Assembly (NCBI GenBank): GCA_965116335.1
Contig: OZ220677.1
Location: 1-64,000, forward strand
Direction of reading: 5' to 3'
DNA length: 64,000 bases
From: G963663315 sp965116335
GTDB taxonomy: Bacteria; Pseudomonadota; Gammaproteobacteria; Arenicellales; Poriferihabitantaceae
A program made the position numbers and the translations under genes. Shown one piece after another: positions 14,801 to 21,719 of this stretch (position 1 is its first letter; each line of letters starts with the position of its first letter). The notes beneath the pieces are model-generated. The model saw only the letters and a list, made by a program, of their open reading frames with translations, searched no databases and was not told the origin of the DNA.

Positions 14801-17800
14801 GCGAGTCGGGTGACCTCTCCGTGAGTAACGCATCCATCACTCTGAATGACAACGATACCCGAGGCGTAACGGTCTCCAGTAACAGCCTCACTATCGAGGA
14901 AGTGGATCAGGGCGATACCAGTGGCATTGAGGAACATAAGGCGACCTACACGGTGAGACTTGACAGTCAGCCGACCGGCAATGTGCGGGTGACGATGAAT
15001 GTGCCGAACGGCGCGCCCTTTACAGTCAGCCCGGCGCTACTCAACTTCACATCGTCCAGCTGGGGCACACAGACGGTCACTGTGACTGCGATCAATGACG
15101 ACAACAATAATACCGGCGGCAAGCGTAGCGCCACCATCACCCATACGGTCAGCGCTACGGGCACCGACTATGACAGCGAGACTGCGGGCGCGGTGGCGGT
15201 CACCGTCAATGACGATGATGACGCGCCGATGTCGGCGACCTTGAGCGTGGATGCCGATGCCGAGACCAACGGCACACAGACGGCTCTGTCCGAAGGTGGT
15301 GGCGCGAAGAAGGTGAGAGTGACGGCGACTTTCGGTGGCAGTACCCGCTTCGATACGGCCCAGACCATTGCCGTGGAGGTTGGCGCGAATGCCGACAGCA
15401 CCACCGAGGGCGCCGACTACGACACGGTTGGCACCGTCAACATCCCCATCGCCGCCGGCTCGGCCAGTGGCTACAAGGAGTTCACCCTGACCCCTACCGA
15501 CGATGCCGTTGACGAAGCGGATGAGTCCATCAGCCTGTCGGGTACGCTGGCTGGCGTTACCGTTAGCGGCGCCAGCATCGGCCTGACCGATGACGATGAA
15601 CGCGGCGTGACGCTTTCCAGCAGCAGTCTGACCATACGAGAGGCGGATAATCCGATGACCGCCCAGGTTAAGGAACATGAGGCGACCTATACGCTAGCGC
15701 TCGACAGCCAGCCAACTGACACGGTGCGCGTCAATCTGTCGCTGCCGAATGGCGCCCCGGTCACCATCAGCCCGACCAGCCTGGACTTCACGCCATCGGA
15801 TTGGGACGCACAGACCGTGACCGTCACCGCGGTGGATGATGACATCGACAATCCAAACGATCGGCGCGATACCACCATCACCCATACTCTGGTGGCGGGC
15901 AGTTCCGACTACGGCTCGGTGACGGCGCCGAATGTCGCGGTGCGAGTGAATGACAATGACGCGGCGCCCGGCGGTATTGTCCTGTCCGCCGACCTTGCAA
16001 GTATTGCCGAGAATGCGGCTACCCGTAACGTTCTGGTGACTGCCACGGTGAGTGGTACGACTACCTACAGCGAGGCCAAAACCGTCGAGATTGAGGTTGG
16101 CGCGGACGATGACAGCGCTACCGAGGGCGCCGACTACGCGCAAGTCGCGAAGTTCAGTATCACGATCAATGCCGGAGAGAGCAGCGTTGCCGGGAGCTTC
16201 AGCCTGAACCCGACCGATGATGTGATCGACGAACCGGATGAGACCATCCGCATTACCGGCACAGCCACCGGCATCGACATTGATGCAACCAGTATTCGCG
16301 TCACGGACAACGATGCGGCGCCGACCGGCATCGCGCTGTCTGTGAATACTACCAGCATCAGCGAGAGCGCCGCCGCTACCGCGGTCACGGTTACGGCGGA
16401 TGTGCAGGGTGGCACCACCTACGGCACGGCCACGGCGGTTGCTGTGACTGTCGGCGCCGATGCGGACAGCGCCAGTGAAGGTGCAGATTACGCGAGAGTG
16501 GATAAAGTGACCATCAACCTCCCGGTGGGCGCCGCCAGCGCCAGCGCTTCTTTCGATCTCGCGCCGGTCAACGACCTTATCGACGAGCCGACCGAGCATT
16601 TGAGTGTTAGCGGACAGTCGGGCAGCTTGACAGTCACGGGCGCCGGTAATATCGCCATCACCGACGACGACGCCACTCCCACGGCGACCCTGGTTCTGTC
16701 CAAAACGACCATCAGCGAGAATGGCGGCCTGTCGAATCTGAGCGCTACTCTCAGCGCCCCGTCCAGCCAGGATCTGACGCTGACAGTCTCGGCGCATCTG
16801 GTGTCGCCAACCACTACTCATGATTTCAGTATTGCCGCCGACCCGCAGCTGACCATTGTCGCGGGCGAAACCAAGAGTTCCGGTGTAGTTGCTATCCAGG
16901 CGCTGGACAATAGCGAGGATGATGCGATTGACAACCGGCCGGTGCGCCTGTCGGCGACGGCCAGTGGCGGGCGTGGCATTGCGGACCCCGCCGAGGTTAC
17001 GCTGACAATCCAGGATGATGACAAGGCGGGCGTGAATTTCTCTGAAAACACGATTGAGGTGGAGAAGGATGAAACCACGGTCATCCAGGTACGCCTGACC
17101 TCACAGCCGACTATGGATACCACGGTAACGCTAACCAGTAGCGATCCGAACGTGGCCGAGTTGAGCGCCAGTCCGCGTGGACGCAGTGTGCAACTGCTAT
17201 TCACTCCACAGAACTGGAACGTGCCGCAATCGGTCACCGTTCACGGTATCGAGGACGGTGATCTGTCGATTGAGACCCATATTCAAAGCGCCGACCCGAT
17301 GTATGCCAATGCGCCACCGCCGCCGCCCTTGCAGACCAATGTTATTGGTGTGCCGACACTGACCCTGACGGCCAGCGAAGACTACATAGATGAAGGCGCG
17401 GCGGCGACGTTTACGATTGCGGCAGACCGGGTATCGCCGATTGATGTGCCGGTGCGGATTGATGTGGGCTACGGTTGCTGCATCGGCGTAGGAGAAGTCC
17501 TGGCCGAGGGCCAGAAAGGCATGCGAACGGTTATCCTGCCTCAGGGACGAACATGGGTCCGATTCGAGGTGCAGACTGCTGACGATGAGGTTATTCATGG
17601 CGAGGGTATCAAACGCGGCAACAAGTCGATTACTGCACAGATTGTCGAGAGCGATGCCTACCAGATCTCCCACACAGGCAATGATGCGCTGGCGCGTTTC
17701 ATGTATTACGATTCCGTGATGGTGAGCGAAAATGATTCGGTGCCGCCCGCGGACATTGTGGTTTCTGTCTCTGGCCCGGAGCGGGTGATGGAGGGTGACA

Positions 17801-20800
17801 CTGCGCAGTTCACCTTCACGGCATCGAAAGCGCCCCTGAACGATCTGAAGATCAGCTTTTTCCTGGATTTGTTTGGTGACTTCAATACCAACCCCGTTTA
17901 TACCTTCGACCCGAATGTGATGAGTGGTCTTGAAAAAGATTTCGTGACCCTGCCAGCCGGAGCGCTGCAAACCACGTACAGCCTCACCATCCGGGATGAT
18001 GATCGTACTCAGGGTCACGGCAGGATGTTGGTCAGAGTCACGGGCGGCTCCATGAAGTCCGTCGATGGTATCATCCATCGCAGTTATAGCATTGCGGGTC
18101 ATCTCGACCGCGAGGTAAGGTTCGATGTTATTGACGATGAAACCTCACCCTCTGTTGAGTCCCAGGCTTCGCCCCAGGAATCGCCGCAGCAGGCAGAGCA
18201 GGCAGAGCAGGATGAACAGGAAGAGGATGGACAGGAGACGGCGAGGGCGCTGGCCGTAGCGGCTTGTGTGTCTGATGAACTCATAGAGAGGGGCGAGGAC
18301 TATTATCAGGCAAACCGCAACAAGGCATCGAACTACGGGTCAAACTGGTTCAGTGTTCTGGTTGCGTTTGATCAGCGGACGCCGTCAGACTGGACTACTG
18401 ACAGTCGCAGCATTGAACCGATGACTGCTGCCTCGTCTCGCGAGCGGGAGAGTAGCTGGCGCGGGTGGCGTCCCTTTACCAAGGCGCTGGAATGTGTGGA
18501 GACGGCAATAGCAGAAGCTGAAGTAGAGGCAGAGGCAGAAGCGCAAGCCGAGGCCGGGGCGCAAGCCGAACAACAGCCAGAACAACAGCCAGAAGCAGAA
18601 GCGCAACCGGCGCAGGTACAGGATGGACAGGTCGAGGTGCAGACTGAGCAGACCGAGGTAGAAGTACAGGCCGAAGTACAGCCAGAACCAGAACAGACAC
18701 CCCCACCCACTCCTGCAATCCGTCTGTCGGCGGGTTCTGCTGTAGACGAGGGCGAGAGTGCTGAATTTATCCTGACCGCTGATCCGGCGCCGCTTGACGA
18801 TCTGGTGATTACTTATGCGGTGGAGCAGACAGGCGATTACCTGGCTGATCCCGGAGTCGGGCAACGTACCATCACCCTGGCGGCAGAAGCGACCACTATG
18901 GTGCTTTCTGTAGACACAGTAGACGATGAAATGGACGAACCGGATGGTTCGGTGAGTGTCACGCTGGCTACCGGCGCTGGCTATACACTGACTACCCGGC
19001 AGAGCCGTACCGTGACCGTGAATGATAATGATGTGATGCCGCCTCCGGTGCTGTCGATTCGCGATGCCACCTTGCATGAAAACCAGGGCGGTGGATACTT
19101 TACCGTGACCATAGAGGAGCCAGCAGACTGGCCGGTACGTTTCCACTATGCGACCCGCGATTCCTCTCCGGTATCCGCGAGAGCCGATCAGGACTATCAG
19201 GCGCATGATCGTTCAGCACGGATGCAAAGCCAATTCGAGCCTGGAGAGACCGAGATGAAACTCTATATCGAGATCTACGATGACAGTCATGATGAGAACG
19301 CTGAAACCTTCGAGATCGAACTGTTCGATGCGGACGTAGGCAGTATGCCCGATGTGCCGGTATTGATTCCAGACGGTATAGCGGTTGGCACCATTGTCGA
19401 TGATGATCAGATGCCCGCTGCCTGGTTGGCGCGTTTCGGTCGCAGTGTTGCCCAACAGGCGCTGGATGGTATTACAGATCGCATTGAGGCGCCGCGCACG
19501 GCGGGAACCGAAAGCACATTTGCCGGTATTTCCACTCAATCTTCCGGTCTGGATCAAGACCTGCCGGGGCAATCCGATGTCGTGCAGCGATTCGGTGTGG
19601 GTAATGACACGTATGGTTTTGGCACCGACGGTATGGAGAATGGTGGCGAACCGCAGTATCGTTCCATGACAATGTCCGATGCCTTGATGGGTGTTTCCTT
19701 TACGACCACCAGCCAGAAGGATGCCAGTGGTGGCAGTGTAGCCTTCTGGGGACGTACTGCCCAATCCAGCTTCAATGGCAACGAAGACAACCTCTCGCTG
19801 GATGGTGAGATCACCTCTGCCCTGCTTGGCATGGACTATGCCAGAGACAACTGGATGGGCGGCGTGACTCTGATGCAAAGCAGTGGCAAAGGCGGTTATA
19901 CCGATTCTGGTGTATCGTCCAGCTGCCCGCAAGAGGATAGCACGCCATGCGCTGGCGGCGCATCGGCGGGTGCGGGTACACTGGAGTCTTCATTGACCGC
20001 ACTGATCCCTTATACCTCCATGCAAGTATCGGATCGTATGCAATGGTGGGGTGCCCTGGGTCATGGTATTGGCGAGGTTGATCTGAAACCCGGAGCGGGC
20101 GATTCACTGACCTCTGATATTTCCTGGAATATGGCGGCTATTGGACTGCGCGGAGACCTGATTCAAGCGCAGGCAGGGCAGGGTCTTTCTTTAGCCCTGA
20201 CTTCCGATGCACTATGGACCCGAACGGCATCAGAGCAGACACAAGAACTGGCGGCATCCGATTCAGACACTATGCGCTTGCGGTTGGGTCTGGAAGGCAG
20301 TTGGGCGTTTGAACTGAAAGATGGCGGTCAGTTGACGCCGAAGCTCGAGATGGGATTACGACAGGATGGTGGAGATGCGGAGACCGGTGGTGGCGTAGAG
20401 ATTGGAGGAGGTATTTCCTGGTTGAATCCGGGACTTGGACTTTCCCTTGATCTATCTGGACGGACGTTGGTTTCGCATGACGACGAAGGGTTGGAGGATC
20501 GGGGTTATGCGGCCTCACTGGAATTTGATCCGGACCCATCCAGTGAGCGCAGTCCGTCCTTGACCTTGCGCCAGGATTGGGGGAATTCTTCCGGTGGTGG
20601 ATTGGATGCGATGTTCACATCAAGCCCGCTCACACAATCAGGCGGAGGGAGTCAGGAGAGTCGCTGGACGGCGGAGGCGGCCTGGGGCTTCCCGGCATTG
20701 GGTGGACGCTTCACGGGGAGTCCTCATGCCGGTCTTGGTTTTTCTGGTGACAGTCGGGATTTCACGGTGGGTTGGCGTTTGAAGCCTGATTCCGAGGATG

Positions 20801-20898
20801 CGCCGAACCTTTCTCTGGGCGTACAGGCCACCCGGCGCGAGAATGGCGCAGACACCCCGCAGCACAGCGCCGGATTCGAAATGAGCATCCGATGGTAG
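1..20898 (+). CDS. Giant Calx-beta repeat surface protein with C-terminal beta-barrel (5' end outside window)
   Basis: The frame is open from base 1, so the true start lies upstream; 6,965 residues are visible. Seen: dozens of beta-sandwich repeats ending in acidic motifs such as TITDDD, TINDDD and VNDNDA, typical of Calx-beta domains, which often bind Ca2+. At about 18.26-18.50 kb there is a distinct Cys-containing module (VSDELIER, then WRGWRPFTKALECVE). A Glu/Gln/Ala-rich linker follows (about 18.49-18.71 kb), then more Calx-beta domains. A conserved-looking WLARFGRSVAQQALDGI segment (about 19.42 kb) precedes a Gly-rich, alternating-hydrophobic region (about 19.66 kb to the end) that finishes in MSIRW. 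A terminal aromatic residue is the usual signal for outer-membrane barrel assembly. Inference: a cell-surface adhesin of autotransporter type, with a Ca2+-stiffened stalk. No catalytic domain is visible. Most of the stalk is the 5,880-bp tandem repeat described separately, so the true length is uncertain. Confidence 0.88.
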   Translation, partial: VNGDEIDEPNETIILRLSSPSNAMFTGSATTLDGTGTINDDDTKGVTIAGDPLSMDEADNTETESTTENQDSYTVVLDSKPTNNVQINLTAPDLVTLSTSSLTFTPSNWNQAQTVTATAVDDPIDNAGNERTGHITHAVVAGSSDYGGVTVDRVAVTVTDDDEAPTGITLSVNPKEIAEDADETSITVTATVNGSTRYSDAQTVTVTIGKSTDSAVSGTDYTPVSTLELEIPAGDASVSKSFDLTPTDDNLDELDETISVTGSSSSLTVDGTHITITDDDIPEISMSAGTAVTEGTAASFTVNADIAPVAALTVNVEVDTTAGFAVNGTTGAQTLTFRAGRTDETYTVNTQADTTDEADGSVTVTVQAGTNYTVSSSDDSDSVGVNDDDATTVTLARASSGGIAENSGTEDITITLGRALVAGESVTVPLAVTGATVSTHYTLGLKSGGGTGVSLDTTSPHSAQDPAVKLEGAGARTATLTLTAVANTDRISRTVAIAYGASTRAPSSSGLSGGISTSGTASIAILDDDARISVANASAAEGSAVVFTVTLPDPAPSGGVTIDYSTANGRGTNTDTYQVATSADYTAAADNATLTIAEGDSSGTISIPTTQDSTYEGDHYFTLTLNSTNTFNISTTAGSATGTITDADDTPTFAFSAASTMLDEDDGTATLTIEKTGTTLVASTVSYATKDGTATGGSDFTAITSTDLTFAAGDDSKDITVTITDDNTDETTEAFTVDLTAGAHAALDGTTSHSISITDNDATTVTLGVPTAAIDENADTKTITVTLGRALTGDETLDVPFTFGGTAAFGDDYTLAAPNSTPTGVSYSNLASSNLATSPPTIAFSGVSGAASSATVILTATSDDIDEGATESVTVGLGTLDEDSGANLHGGASGSGTSTFNITDDDATPTATLALSPASIDEDGGATSGRSTVTATLSGASSQAVTLTVAGAAVSPAVAGDFTLSGTTLTIAAGATTSTGTVTITAVDNTVDALDKTVTVSATASGGGVANPDSVTLTITDDDVPELSISAGSAVTEGTAASFTVNANIAPVADLTVNVDVVDATAGFVASGTTGAQTLTFRAERRSETYTVNTQTDTTDEADGSVTVTVKAGTNYTVDSSNDEASVAVNDNDPTTVTLARADSGGIAENAGTEDITITLGRALVAGESVTVPLAVTGATVSDHYSLALKGDGGTGVTLDTTSPHSAQHPAVKLSGAEAKTATLTLTAVANSDRISRTVAIAYGTSTRAPSSSGLSGGISTSGTASVLILDDDAQISVTAASAAEGSDVDFTVTLPDPAPSGGVTIDYSTSDGRGNNADTYQVATSADYTAAADNATLTIAEGDSSGTISIPTTQDTTYEGDHYFTLTLDDTNTFNISTTAGSATGTITDAADTPTFAFSAASTDADENIGTVTLTVRKTGTTLVASTVSYATKDGTATGGSDFTAIASTELDFAHDDTSQAITVTITDDTTDEATEAFTVDLTAGSHAKLGSTNRHSISITDNDATTVTLGVPTTAIDENAGTKTITVTLGRTLTGDETLDVPLTFAGTAAFGTDYTLAEPNSTPTGVSYSNLASSNLTDSPPTIAFSGVSGAASSATVILTATADTTDEGATESVTVGLGTLNANSGANLHGGASGSGTATFNITDDDAKPTVTLALSSASIDEDGGVTTVTATLSHPSSQAVTLAVAGAAVSPAVSGDFTLSGTTLTIAAGATDSTGTVTITAEDNEVDTANKTVTVSATATGGNGVSSPESVTLTITDDDTRGVTIAGDPLSMEEVDNTETENTTENQDSYTVELTSKPTDDVQINLTAPGMVTLSPTSLTFTPSNWDVAQTVTATAVDDDTDNAGDARTGNITHAVVAGSSDYTGVTADNVAVTVNDDDGAPTLSIDAPTVTEGDSGSKTLTFKVTLTPASGKAVSVGYADTTDGTATSATDYAAISSGTLNFTARDTEKTVAVTVNGDEIDEPNETIILRLSSPSNAMFTGSATTLDGTGTINDDDTKGVTIAGDPLSMDEADNTETESTTENQDSYTVVLDSKPTNNVQINLTAPDLVTLSTSSLTFTPSNWNQAQTVTATAVDDPIDNAGNERTGHITHAVVAGSSDYGGVTVDRVAVTVTDDDEAPTGITLSVNPKEIAEDADETSITVTATVNGSTRYSDAQTVTVTIGKSTDSAVSGTDYTPVSTLELEIPAGDASVSKSFDLTPTDDNLDELDETISVTGSSSSLTVDGTHITITDDDIPEISMSAGTAVTEGTAASFTVNADIAPVAALTVNVEVDTTAGFAVNGTTGAQTLTFRAGRTDETYTVNTQADTTDEADGSVTVTVQAGTNYTVSSSDDSDSVGVNDDDATTVTLARASSGGIAENSGTEDITITLGRALVAGESVTVPLAVTGATVSTHYTLGLKSGGGTGVSLDTTSPHSAQDPAVKLEGAGARTATLTLTAVANTDRISRTVAIAYGASTRAPSSSGLSGGISTSGTASIAILDDDARISVANASAAEGSAVVFTVTLPDPAPSGGVTIDYSTANGRGTNTDTYQVATSADYTAAADNATLTIAEGDSSGTISIPTTQDSTYEGDHYFTLTLNSTNTFNISTTAGSATGTITDADDTPTFAFSAASTMLDEDDGTATLTIEKTGTTLVASTVSYATKDGTATGGSDFTAITSTDLTFAAGDDSKDITVTITDDNTDETTEAFTVDLTAGAHAALDGTTSHSISITDNDATTVTLGVPTAAIDENADTKTITVTLGRALTGDETLDVPFTFGGTAAFGDDYTLAAPNSTPTGVSYSNLASSNLATSPPTIAFSGVSGAASSATVILTATSDDIDEGATESVTVGLGTLDEDSGANLHGGASGSGTSTFNITDDDATPTATLALSPASIDEDGGATSGRSTVTATLSGASSQAVTLTVAGAAVSPAVAGDFTLSGTTLTIAAGATTSTGTVTITAVDNTVDALDKTVTVSATASGGGVANPDSVTLTITDDDVPELSISAGSAVTEGTAASFTVNANIAPVADLTVNVDVVDATAGFVASGTTGAQTLTFRAERRSETYTVNTQTDTTDEADGSVTVTVKAGTNYTVDSSNDEASVAVNDNDPTTVTLARADSGGIAENAGTEDITITLGRALVAGESVTVPLAVTGATVSDHYSLALKGDGGTGVTLDTTSPHSAQHPAVKLSGAEAKTATLTLTAVANSDRISRTVAIAYGTSTRAPSSSGLSGGISTSGTASVLILDDDAQISVTAASAAEGSDVDFTVTLPDPAPSGGVTIDYSTSDGRGNNADTYQVATSADYTAAADNATLTIAEGDSSGTISIPTTQDTTYEGDHYFTLTLDDTNTFNISTTAGSATGTITDAADTPTFAFSAASTDADENIGTVTLTVRKTGTTLVASTVSYATKDGTATGGSDFTAIASTELDFAHDDTSQAITVTITDDTTDEATEAFTVDLTAGSHAKLGSTNRHSISITDNDATTVTLGVPTTAIDENAGTKTITVTLGRTLTGDETLDVPLTFAGTAAFGTDYTLAEPNSTPTGVSYSNLASSNLTDSPPTIAFSGVSGAASSATVILTATADTTDEGATESVTVGLGTLNANSGANLHGGASGSGTATFNITDDDAKPTVTLALSSASIDEDGGVTTVTATLSHPSSQAVTLAVAGAAVSPAVSGDFTLSGTTLTIAAGATDSTGTVTITAEDNEVDTANKTVTVSATATGGNGVSSPESVTLTITDDDTRGVTIAGDPLSMEEVDNTETENTTENQDSYTVELTSKPTDDVQINLTAPGMVTLSPTSLTFTPSNWDVAQTVTATAVDDDTDNAGDARTGNITHAVVAGSSDYTGVTADNVAVTVNDDDGAPTLSIDAPTVTEGDSGSKTLTFKVTLTPASGKAVSVGYADTTDGTATSATDYAAISSGTLNFTARDTEKTVAVTVNGDEIDEPNETIILRLSSPSNAMFTGSATTLDGTGTINDDDTKGVTIAGDPLSMDEADNTETESTTENQDSYTVVLDSKPTNNVQINLTAPDLVTLSTSSLTFTPSNWNQAQTVTATAVDDPIDNAGNERTGHITHAVVAGSSDYGGVTVDRVAVTVTDDDEAPTGITLSVNPKEIAEDADETSITVTATVNGSTRYSDAQTVTVTIGKSTDSAVSGTDYTPVSTLELEIPAGDASVSKSFDLTPTDDNLDELDETISVTGSSSSLTVDGTHITITDDDIPEISMSAGTAVTEGTAASFTVNADIAPVAALTVNVEVDTTAGFAVNGTTGAQTLTFRAGRTDETYTVNTQADTTDEADGSVTVTVQAGTNYTVSSSDDSDSVGVNDDDATTVTLARASSGGIAENSGTEDITITLGRALVAGESVTVPLAVTGATVSTHYTLGLKSGGGTGVSLDTTSPHSAQDPAVKLEGAGARTATLTLTAVANTDRISRTVAIAYGASTRAPSSSGLSGGISTSGTASIAILDDDARISVANASAAEGSAVVFTVTLPDPAPSGGVTIDYSTANGRGTNTDTYQVATSADYTAAAENASITIAENGRSGTISIATTQDTTYEGDHYFTLTLDRTNTFNISTTAGSAIGTITDADDTPTFAFSAASTMLDEDDGSATLRVQRTGDTEVPATIRYVTANGTATGGSDFTAIASTNLAFTSAQSSRTFTVSITDDSDDEPAENFSVNLSAVSHATIGSRASHTVNITDNDATTVALDAPAGDIIEKNGGKVITVTLGRALQGDEALAVPLTFGGAAAFGEDYTLAAPNTTPTGVTYSNLASTNLTDSPPTIHFSGVNNAAHEATLTLTAVSDVIDENGSEPVTVGLGTLNANSGTNLDGGASGSGSASFNITDDDATPGGISLSVDTDSTTSGSQTHLGEDAGKTSIKVTATVNGGTAYQDDKTVEITVGTSSDSATEGDDYATIGQLTLTIPAGGVTRELSFDLTPTDDDVDEGDEIIRITGESGDLSVSNASITLNDNDTRGVTVSSNSLTIEEVDQGDTSGIEEHKATYTVRLDSQPTGNVRVTMNVPNGAPFTVSPALLNFTSSSWGTQTVTVTAINDDNNNTGGKRSATITHTVSATGTDYDSETAGAVAVTVNDDDDAPMSATLSVDADAETNGTQTALSEGGGAKKVRVTATFGGSTRFDTAQTIAVEVGANADSTTEGADYDTVGTVNIPIAAGSASGYKEFTLTPTDDAVDEADESISLSGTLAGVTVSGASIGLTDDDERGVTLSSSSLTIREADNPMTAQVKEHEATYTLALDSQPTDTVRVNLSLPNGAPVTISPTSLDFTPSDWDAQTVTVTAVDDDIDNPNDRRDTTITHTLVAGSSDYGSVTAPNVAVRVNDNDAAPGGIVLSADLASIAENAATRNVLVTATVSGTTTYSEAKTVEIEVGADDDSATEGADYAQVAKFSITINAGESSVAGSFSLNPTDDVIDEPDETIRITGTATGIDIDATSIRVTDNDAAPTGIALSVNTTSISESAAATAVTVTADVQGGTTYGTATAVAVTVGADADSASEGADYARVDKVTINLPVGAASASASFDLAPVNDLIDEPTEHLSVSGQSGSLTVTGAGNIAITDDDATPTATLVLSKTTISENGGLSNLSATLSAPSSQDLTLTVSAHLVSPTTTHDFSIAADPQLTIVAGETKSSGVVAIQALDNSEDDAIDNRPVRLSATASGGRGIADPAEVTLTIQDDDKAGVNFSENTIEVEKDETTVIQVRLTSQPTMDTTVTLTSSDPNVAELSASPRGRSVQLLFTPQNWNVPQSVTVHGIEDGDLSIETHIQSADPMYANAPPPPPLQTNVIGVPTLTLTASEDYIDEGAAATFTIAADRVSPIDVPVRIDVGYGCCIGVGEVLAEGQKGMRTVILPQGRTWVRFEVQTADDEVIHGEGIKRGNKSITAQIVESDAYQISHTGNDALARFMYYDSVMVSENDSVPPADIVVSVSGPERVMEGDTAQFTFTASKAPLNDLKISFFLDLFGDFNTNPVYTFDPNVMSGLEKDFVTLPAGALQTTYSLTIRDDDRTQGHGRMLVRVTGGSMKSVDGIIHRSYSIAGHLDREVRFDVIDDETSPSVESQASPQESPQQAEQAEQDEQEEDGQETARALAVAACVSDELIERGEDYYQANRNKASNYGSNWFSVLVAFDQRTPSDWTTDSRSIEPMTAASSRERESSWRGWRPFTKALECVETAIAEAEVEAEAEAQAEAGAQAEQQPEQQPEAEAQPAQVQDGQVEVQTEQTEVEVQAEVQPEPEQTPPPTPAIRLSAGSAVDEGESAEFILTADPAPLDDLVITYAVEQTGDYLADPGVGQRTITLAAEATTMVLSVDTVDDEMDEPDGSVSVTLATGAGYTLTTRQSRTVTVNDNDVMPPPVLSIRDATLHENQGGGYFTVTIEEPADWPVRFHYATRDSSPVSARADQDYQAHDRSARMQSQFEPGETEMKLYIEIYDDSHDENAETFEIELFDADVGSMPDVPVLIPDGIAVGTIVDDDQMPAAWLARFGRSVAQQALDGITDRIEAPRTAGTESTFAGISTQSSGLDQDLPGQSDVVQRFGVGNDTYGFGTDGMENGGEPQYRSMTMSDALMGVSFTTTSQKDASGGSVAFWGRTAQSSFNGNEDNLSLDGEITSALLGMDYARDNWMGGVTLMQSSGKGGYTDSGVSSSCPQEDSTPCAGGASAGAGTLESSLTALIPYTSMQVSDRMQWWGALGHGIGEVDLKPGAGDSLTSDISWNMAAIGLRGDLIQAQAGQGLSLALTSDALWTRTASEQTQELAASDSDTMRLRLGLEGSWAFELKDGGQLTPKLEMGLRQDGGDAETGGGVEIGGGISWLNPGLGLSLDLSGRTLVSHDDEGLEDRGYAASLEFDPDPSSERSPSLTLRQDWGNSSGGGLDAMFTSSPLTQSGGGSQESRWTAEAAWGFPALGGRFTGSPHAGLGFSGDSRDFTVGWRLKPDSEDAPNLSLGVQATRRENGADTPQHSAGFEMSIRW
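841..5300 (+). repeat. Diverged internal duplication inside the 5,880-bp unit (about 2.23-kb offset)
   Basis: The stretch beginning at 841 (IPEISMSAGTAVTEGTAASF) resembles the one beginning at 3070 (VPELSISAGSAVTEGTAASF), an offset of 2,229 bp. The order of modules is the same in both halves, including the long LVAGESVTVPLAVTGATVS module. The two halves differ at many sites, so this duplication is older than the 5,880-bp one. Confidence 0.75.
5881..11760 (+). repeat. 5,880-bp in-frame tandem repeat, copy 2
   Basis: Second copy, apparently identical to copy 1 even at third codon positions. That implies very recent duplication or ongoing homogenisation. An assembler could easily collapse or expand it. 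Confidence 0.93.
11761..13436 (+). repeat. 5,880-bp tandem repeat, partial copy 3
   Basis: The first 1,676 bp match copies 1 and 2 except for one silent change at 13059 (T for C). Similarity drops from 13437, where the text switches to that of a different internal module. Confidence 0.9.
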
Positions 20899-21068
20899 GG
20901 GGAGCGGGTGGGGGGAATGATGTTGGCGTGTGGATCGGAATGATCTCGTAGGGGAGGGTCTCTGTGCCCTCCCGCGAATGATCGGACGGGTATCAACGGT
21001 AGCGGACACCCACAGAGGGGCGTGGGCAGGCTCTACGCATCGGTAATTGCGGGAAGTGGTCTTGCGGT
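20899..21068. repeat. Dispersed repeat cluster (86-bp-type element and relatives)
   Basis: Begins just after the stop of the giant gene. It holds the CTCGTAGGGGAGGG...CCCTCCCGC hairpin, then the GGTATCAACGGTAGCGGAC block and a CTACGCATCGGTAATTGC end. The same blocks recur near 24.3, 24.5, 36.6, 39.2, 41.1 and 53.1 kb. Confidence 0.75.
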
Positions 21069-21095
21069 GTGTGGCGTGGCGCGTTACAATTCGGT

Positions 21096-21368
21096 ATGAA
21101 GATCAGGCACAAGGGATTGCGGGCACTGCACGAGAGGGATAATTCCGCGCGGGTGCCTGCCGATCTGGCGCCACGGCTCAAGCGCATCCTGTTCCGGCTG
21201 CAAGATGCAACGCATCCGCGAAGTGCAGACGCGCCGGGCTTCCGGCTGCACTCCCTGAAGGGCGACCGTGCGGGCTGGTGGAGCGTTCGCGTATCCGGCA
21301 ACTGGCGCGTGGTATTCCGCTTTGAGGACGGAGAGGCCGTGGACGTGGACCTGATTGACTATCACTGA
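21096..21368 (+). CDS. higB: HigB-type toxin (RelE/HigB mRNA interferase family)
   Basis: A 90-residue protein starting MKIRHKGLRALHERDNSARV. It has the HigB landmarks: an N-terminal F/IRHKGL motif, a central KGDRAGWWSVRVSGNWRVVF segment and a C-terminal DVDLIDYH. HigB toxins cleave mRNA, usually on the ribosome, and are neutralised by HigA, which follows 19 bp downstream. Toxin-first order is typical of higBA. I chose the ATG at 21096 because an upstream in-frame ATG (21069) adds residues not found in the family. The module sits between dispersed repeats, consistent with acquired DNA. Confidence 0.88.
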   Translation: MKIRHKGLRALHERDNSARVPADLAPRLKRILFRLQDATHPRSADAPGFRLHSLKGDRAGWWSVRVSGNWRVVFRFEDGEAVDVDLIDYH

Positions 21369-21387
21369 CCGAAGGGGAGTGTTGACC

Positions 21388-21702
21388 ATGAACGACATCG
21401 CAAACGAGCGCGTCGGCCCGATGCGAAACCCGCCGCATCTGGGCGAACTGATCCGCGAGAGTATGGACGATGTGGGCTGGAGCGTGACCGAAACGGCGGC
21501 GCGTCTCGGCTGTGAGCGCGGTACGTTATCGCGCCTGTTGAACGGCAAGGCGGGCGTGTCGGCGACTATGGCGCTGGCGTTGGAGGACATCGGCTGGGGC
21601 ACCGCCGAGCACTGGATGCGGATGCAGGCGAGCTACGAGCTCGCGCAGGCGCGGCACGACCGGACGGCTTCGAATCGGCGCATGCGGGCGCTACACGCAT
21701 GA
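21388..21702 (+). CDS. higA: HigA-type antitoxin (XRE helix-turn-helix)
   Basis: A 104-residue protein with the HigA signature: PPHLGELIRESMDDVG, a helix-turn-helix around SVTETAARLGCERGTLSRLLNG, and a dimerisation helix ending in WMRMQASYELAQAR. HigA binds and neutralises HigB and usually represses the higBA promoter. The start at 21388 has a GGGGAG ribosome-binding site about 10 bases upstream; an in-frame ATG at 21355 would overlap higB and is less likely. The C-terminus (RTASNRRMRALHA) is short and basic. Confidence 0.88.
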   Translation: MNDIANERVGPMRNPPHLGELIRESMDDVGWSVTETAARLGCERGTLSRLLNGKAGVSATMALALEDIGWGTAEHWMRMQASYELAQARHDRTASNRRMRALHA

Positions 21703-21719
21703 TCAAGGCTCGCGCCGTT

